Source: Isoetes taiwanensis (lineage: Eukaryota; Streptophyta; Lycopodiopsida; Isoetales; Isoetaceae). From it: DNA of 64,000 nt. Both the position numbers and the translations under genes were made by a program. Positions 61,037 through 64,000 of the stretch are shown here, piece after piece; position 1 is the stretch's first letter, and each line of letters opens with the position of its first letter. The stretch is taken from NCBI GenBank assembly GCA_021234155.1, contig JAJEKV010000109.1, positions 2,660,738-2,724,737 of the forward strand, given 5' to 3'. The notes beneath the pieces were generated by a model. The model did not search any database. It was not told the DNA's origin and was given only the letters and a program-made list of their open reading frames with translations.

Positions 61037-61230
61037 AAGGCTGCTTCGGGATCTTTTTTGGGGTCCATCTCCTGGGGTCTCTCCCCACTGGTGAGGCAGC
61101 CACACAAAATTTGAGCCTTGCTCAACTTGAGGAAGGGTGCCAAAAGCGCTCACGTCTAACACATTTATAGTGAACTTGTTGATCCTAAACCTGGCACTTG
61201 AATGTCCCTCAGTGGATTTTTATGGTTAGA

Positions 61231-62475
61231 ACCTCTAGGTTGCTCAAGACAACCATACCAATCACTTTAGGATCCTTAAAGCAAAATGAGACAGTTGCAC
61301 TCAGATCTGAATATCTCGAGCTATACTGATTATTTTCATATGATTGTTAAAGAAAAAATAAGAGAAAACTGAAAATGACATGTGGGAAAATATTAGCTCA
61401 ATTTGGATCTGGCATGAATGAGAAAATTGTGTTCAAAGTGGACATAAAATTTGGCCAGTGCACTTCCCTGAGACAATAAAGGTATGCACACTCAAATGAT
61501 GATATTTCGAGTTATACTGATTATTTTCACATTATTTTTTAAGAAGAAATCAGAGAAAACTTGTGGTGACATGTAGGAAAAAATTTAGCTCAATTTGGAG
61601 CTGGGATGATTGAGAAAATATGGTTCAAATTGGACAGAAAGTTTGGCCAGTGCACTTCCCTAGAACACTCAAATGAGAATATCTCGATTTATATTAAACA
61701 TTTTTTGCTAATTTTTGAGAAGACTAACATGGAAAACTTTTGGGAATATGCCGAAAAAAATTTGGCCTGATTTGAAACTAGGATGATGGAGAACAACGAG
61801 TTCAAAGTGGATCAAAATATTTGTCATTCGTCATAACATGCGTCAGAACATTCATCAGAAGATGCGTCAAAGCTTTCGTCAGAACAGAATGACTCCAGCT
61901 TATGCTATTCCAGAAAATGCTGTTGTCCTGGACATCAATATGTTTTTGATAATTGCAGGATATTATGCCCTTAAATATATCTTAAGAGTACTACATAATG
62001 TTGTTCCTCCCCATAAACTATGTTATTATTGGTCGAACTTCATATTTTATATGGGGTTATCCTCAAGTCCAAATGTTCCTAGTAGATGTTGCTGACATTA
62101 TATTTGTCATGCACTATCCTTGTTGATTCTCCATAATTAGTGATTAAAAAGCTTCATTCCCTCAAAAAAAAAAGAAAAAATAAAATATATCATTTGAGTG
62201 TGCATACATGTTTTTGTTTCAGGGAAGTGCACTGGCCAAATTTTCTGTCCAATTTAAACCCATTTTTCTAACATTCTAGATCCAAATTGAGCCAAAAAAA
62301 AATTTACATCTCACTCCAAGTTTTCTCTAATTCCTCCTTCAAGAATCATTTAAAAAGATCAGTACAACTCTGAGTACAACTGTCTCATTTTGCTTTAAGG
62401 ATCCTAAAGTGATTCATATTTTTTTTGCAGATTTTGCACAAAGATTGGTTGCCTTAAGAACCTGAGATTCTAAAC
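61231..62475. repeat. Long inverted repeat, fold-back type (copy B)
   Basis: The arm 61231-61510 is the reverse complement of about 62168-62475. Copy B shows intact CAG/CTG in both arms, which makes the pairing clearer than in copy A. The spacer has a short run of CATGCGTCAGAACATTCATC-like repeats near 61838, where GTCAGAA recurs three or four times. Confidence 0.85.
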
Positions 62476-63559
62476 CACTGAGGTTGAAGGTTTGCAAGGA
62501 GTACCTTCAACATGTGATGCCAAGAAACATACCCCGCTGCAAAAAACAAGGAAATCGACCCGGATTTCGCGAGAACCAAACGAAATAAGGGGTTTTAAGG
62601 GTTTTCTTTTTTCTTGTTTATCTCATAGATTTTTCAAAGGCTTCAGCATGATTGTCAACGTATTGTGATCAAATATTGACTTGGTCAGGATTGCAAATTT
62701 GAAGGGATTTTGAAGGGATCTGCACTAATGAAGATCACGCTAAGGGGTTTATTGCTATTCCTTTCTTGAATCCTAACTTGCAATCAGAGAATGCTTTTTC
62801 TTATGGTCCTTCTTCTAGAGACTTCAAAATTGCTGGAACTGGTAGTTCTCTTGGATTTCACGCGCCATTTGAGACATTTTCGAATGCTTCAATAATATAG
62901 ATGTTTGCAAGCTAATAAATATGCTCCAAAAAGGGCGAAGGATGAGCAACTCCCTCACCCCAAAATAGCAAGGCTCTGACAATGGTCTCAGAATGTCAAT
63001 ATTATACCTTGGGTACAAGTTTCGTGGGCAGAAGACCATCCCTTCTGCAAGAAGAGCCAAAAGGCTCATGTCTAGCACGTTCGTAGTCAATTGGTCTAGG
63101 TGGTGGGTGCGGGATACTACCTGGTCGTCATGTTACCTTGTTGCTGCTTGCTCTTCTTGTGGTAGAGGTCATTTCACTCTTTTGTTTGCTTTATCAATCT
63201 TACTTTTTCTATAGCAACCGACCGACATATATCTAACCACCAGTGGCAGCTTTATATTATGGAACATGTTGATCCTAAACCTGGCATGTGGATCAAACCT
63301 CAGTGGATTTTATGGTTAGAAACTTCAGGTTGCTTAAGGCAACCAATCCTTATGCAAAATTTGCAAAAAAGTATAAATCACATTAGGATGCCTAAAGCAA
63401 AATGAGACAGTTGCACTCATATCTCAATATCCCTTGATTAGTCGTTATATAACGAGACCTATACGCGAAGTAGGGTACTTCAACATAGGATTAAACGATC
63501 ACATAGGAGAACCGAGCTTCGAGAGGGTGGGCATTAGCGTAGGACCCCTTGGAGGCGAG
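62476..63559. other. Repeat-derived stretch before copia LTR (copy B)
   Basis: Counterpart of 16071-17152, with the diverged duplicate at 62985-63110 and the CGTTATATAACG palindrome near 63442. No gene. Confidence 0.5.
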
Positions 63560-64000
63560 TGAAGGAAATATTGATGTTCATATCATAATCCAGATGTTTA
63601 TAAAGATACTTGAAGTGTTGCAGACATTTGATATATTTGACAGTGAACATTGTTGTTGGAGATGAAGGCAGACAAAATACAATGCTGAGAAGAATGATCA
63701 CAAGCATTCACATATTCTCAGTTGAATATGTGGTTGAACCAGTGCAATGATACACAGGTACGTATGGCTCTTAAGACAAAATGATATTTAGGTTCATATG
63801 GGTTTCGAGACCTAAAGGTTCCAAAAACATAAATTGTATTATAACCTAAGGTCATCTGTGTTTACGAAACCATTGAAAGAAAATTGTAAATAGCATGTAC
63901 AGATCGGTCCAATAAGATTGGAGCGAAAACTCATTCAAACATGCCTGGTCATATGAGATTTCGACATGCAAACCTCGATAGATCGGTCCCGTGAATGGTC
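63560..64000 (+). repeat. Copia 5' LTR, copy B (cut by window edge)
   Basis: TGAAGGAAATATTGATGTTC opens at 63560 and the match to 17153-17606 continues to the last base. A second copia copy, or at least its LTR, therefore lies in copy B. Confidence 0.85.

Larger units (their letters stand above)
46293..64000. repeat. Large direct duplication, copy B
   Basis: This is the second copy of the block at 1-17606 and runs off the right edge inside a copia LTR. It preserves many CAG and CTG sites that are altered in copy A, particularly from 49.9 to 53.0 kb, where its captured phosphatase exon is readable while the copy A equivalent is garbled. From about 54.5 to 60 kb copy B is itself noisy. It contains the 5' half of the only complete receptor kinase gene in the window. 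Confidence 0.95.

Noticed and set aside
1-64000. CRISPR arrays, bacterial operons, rRNA or organellar genes
   Set aside because: None seen. Repeats here are tandem or dispersed eukaryotic types, and introns and transposons show plant nuclear DNA.

Overview
This is nuclear DNA from a plant with a large, repeat-rich genome. The only gene that looks largely intact is a leucine-rich-repeat receptor-like kinase with a GT-AG intron, and almost everything else is transposons, tandem repeats and captured gene fragments. The elements present (Ty1/copia with a methionine-initiator-tRNA primer site, a CACTA-like terminus, a Helitron helicase, a DUF659/hAT-type transposase and a poly(A)-tailed retroposon) are all typical of vascular plants. 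I cannot name the species. The repeat load would suit a gymnosperm, a fern or a large-genome angiosperm.

Layout: positions 1-17606 and 46293-64000 are two copies of the same sequence in the same orientation, about 46.3-46.4 kb apart. The window therefore starts inside one copy and ends inside the next. Each copy runs from the 5' half of the receptor kinase (minus strand) through its upstream flank, a run of ACGT motifs, a CACTA-like terminus with subterminal repeats, pieces of an inositol-polyphosphate 5-phosphatase gene, an inverted array of about 20-bp ATGCCACC-type repeats split by a poly(A)-tailed retroposon, a long inverted repeat, and the 5' LTR of a Ty1/copia element. The copia element is seen in full only in the first copy (17153-25504).

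Between the copies (25505-46292) come an A-rich block resembling the opposite end of the CACTA-like element, a DUF659 transposase remnant, a decayed kinase-only copy of the receptor gene (31901-34245), several minisatellites, a Helitron helicase C-terminal fragment (41282-41850), and the main receptor kinase gene (43876-47430).

The receptor kinase has about 28 LRRs, one membrane span and a kinase domain that resembles the Arabidopsis MUSTACHES / At4g36180 group. Its reading frame is interrupted once, just before the membrane span, at A-homopolymers where one extra A restores the frame. The kinase has EFG in place of DFG and lacks a glycine-rich loop, so it is probably weak or catalytically inactive.

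A window-wide observation concerns sequence quality. Where two copies of the same DNA can be compared, many differences are small substitution-plus-indel clusters at CAG, CTG or CCG (for example CAGA against CGTA, and CTG against CG or CCG). They are dense in the transposon and satellite parts and rare in the gene. I read these mainly as consensus errors at methylated CHG sites rather than evolution. They break reading frames and even the copia primer-binding site, so apparent decay of elements in this window should be treated with caution.

I did not find a convincing new biological system. The most interesting items are the tandemly duplicated receptor locus with its atypical kinase, the captured phosphatase fragment, the inverted satellite, and the CHG-linked error pattern.
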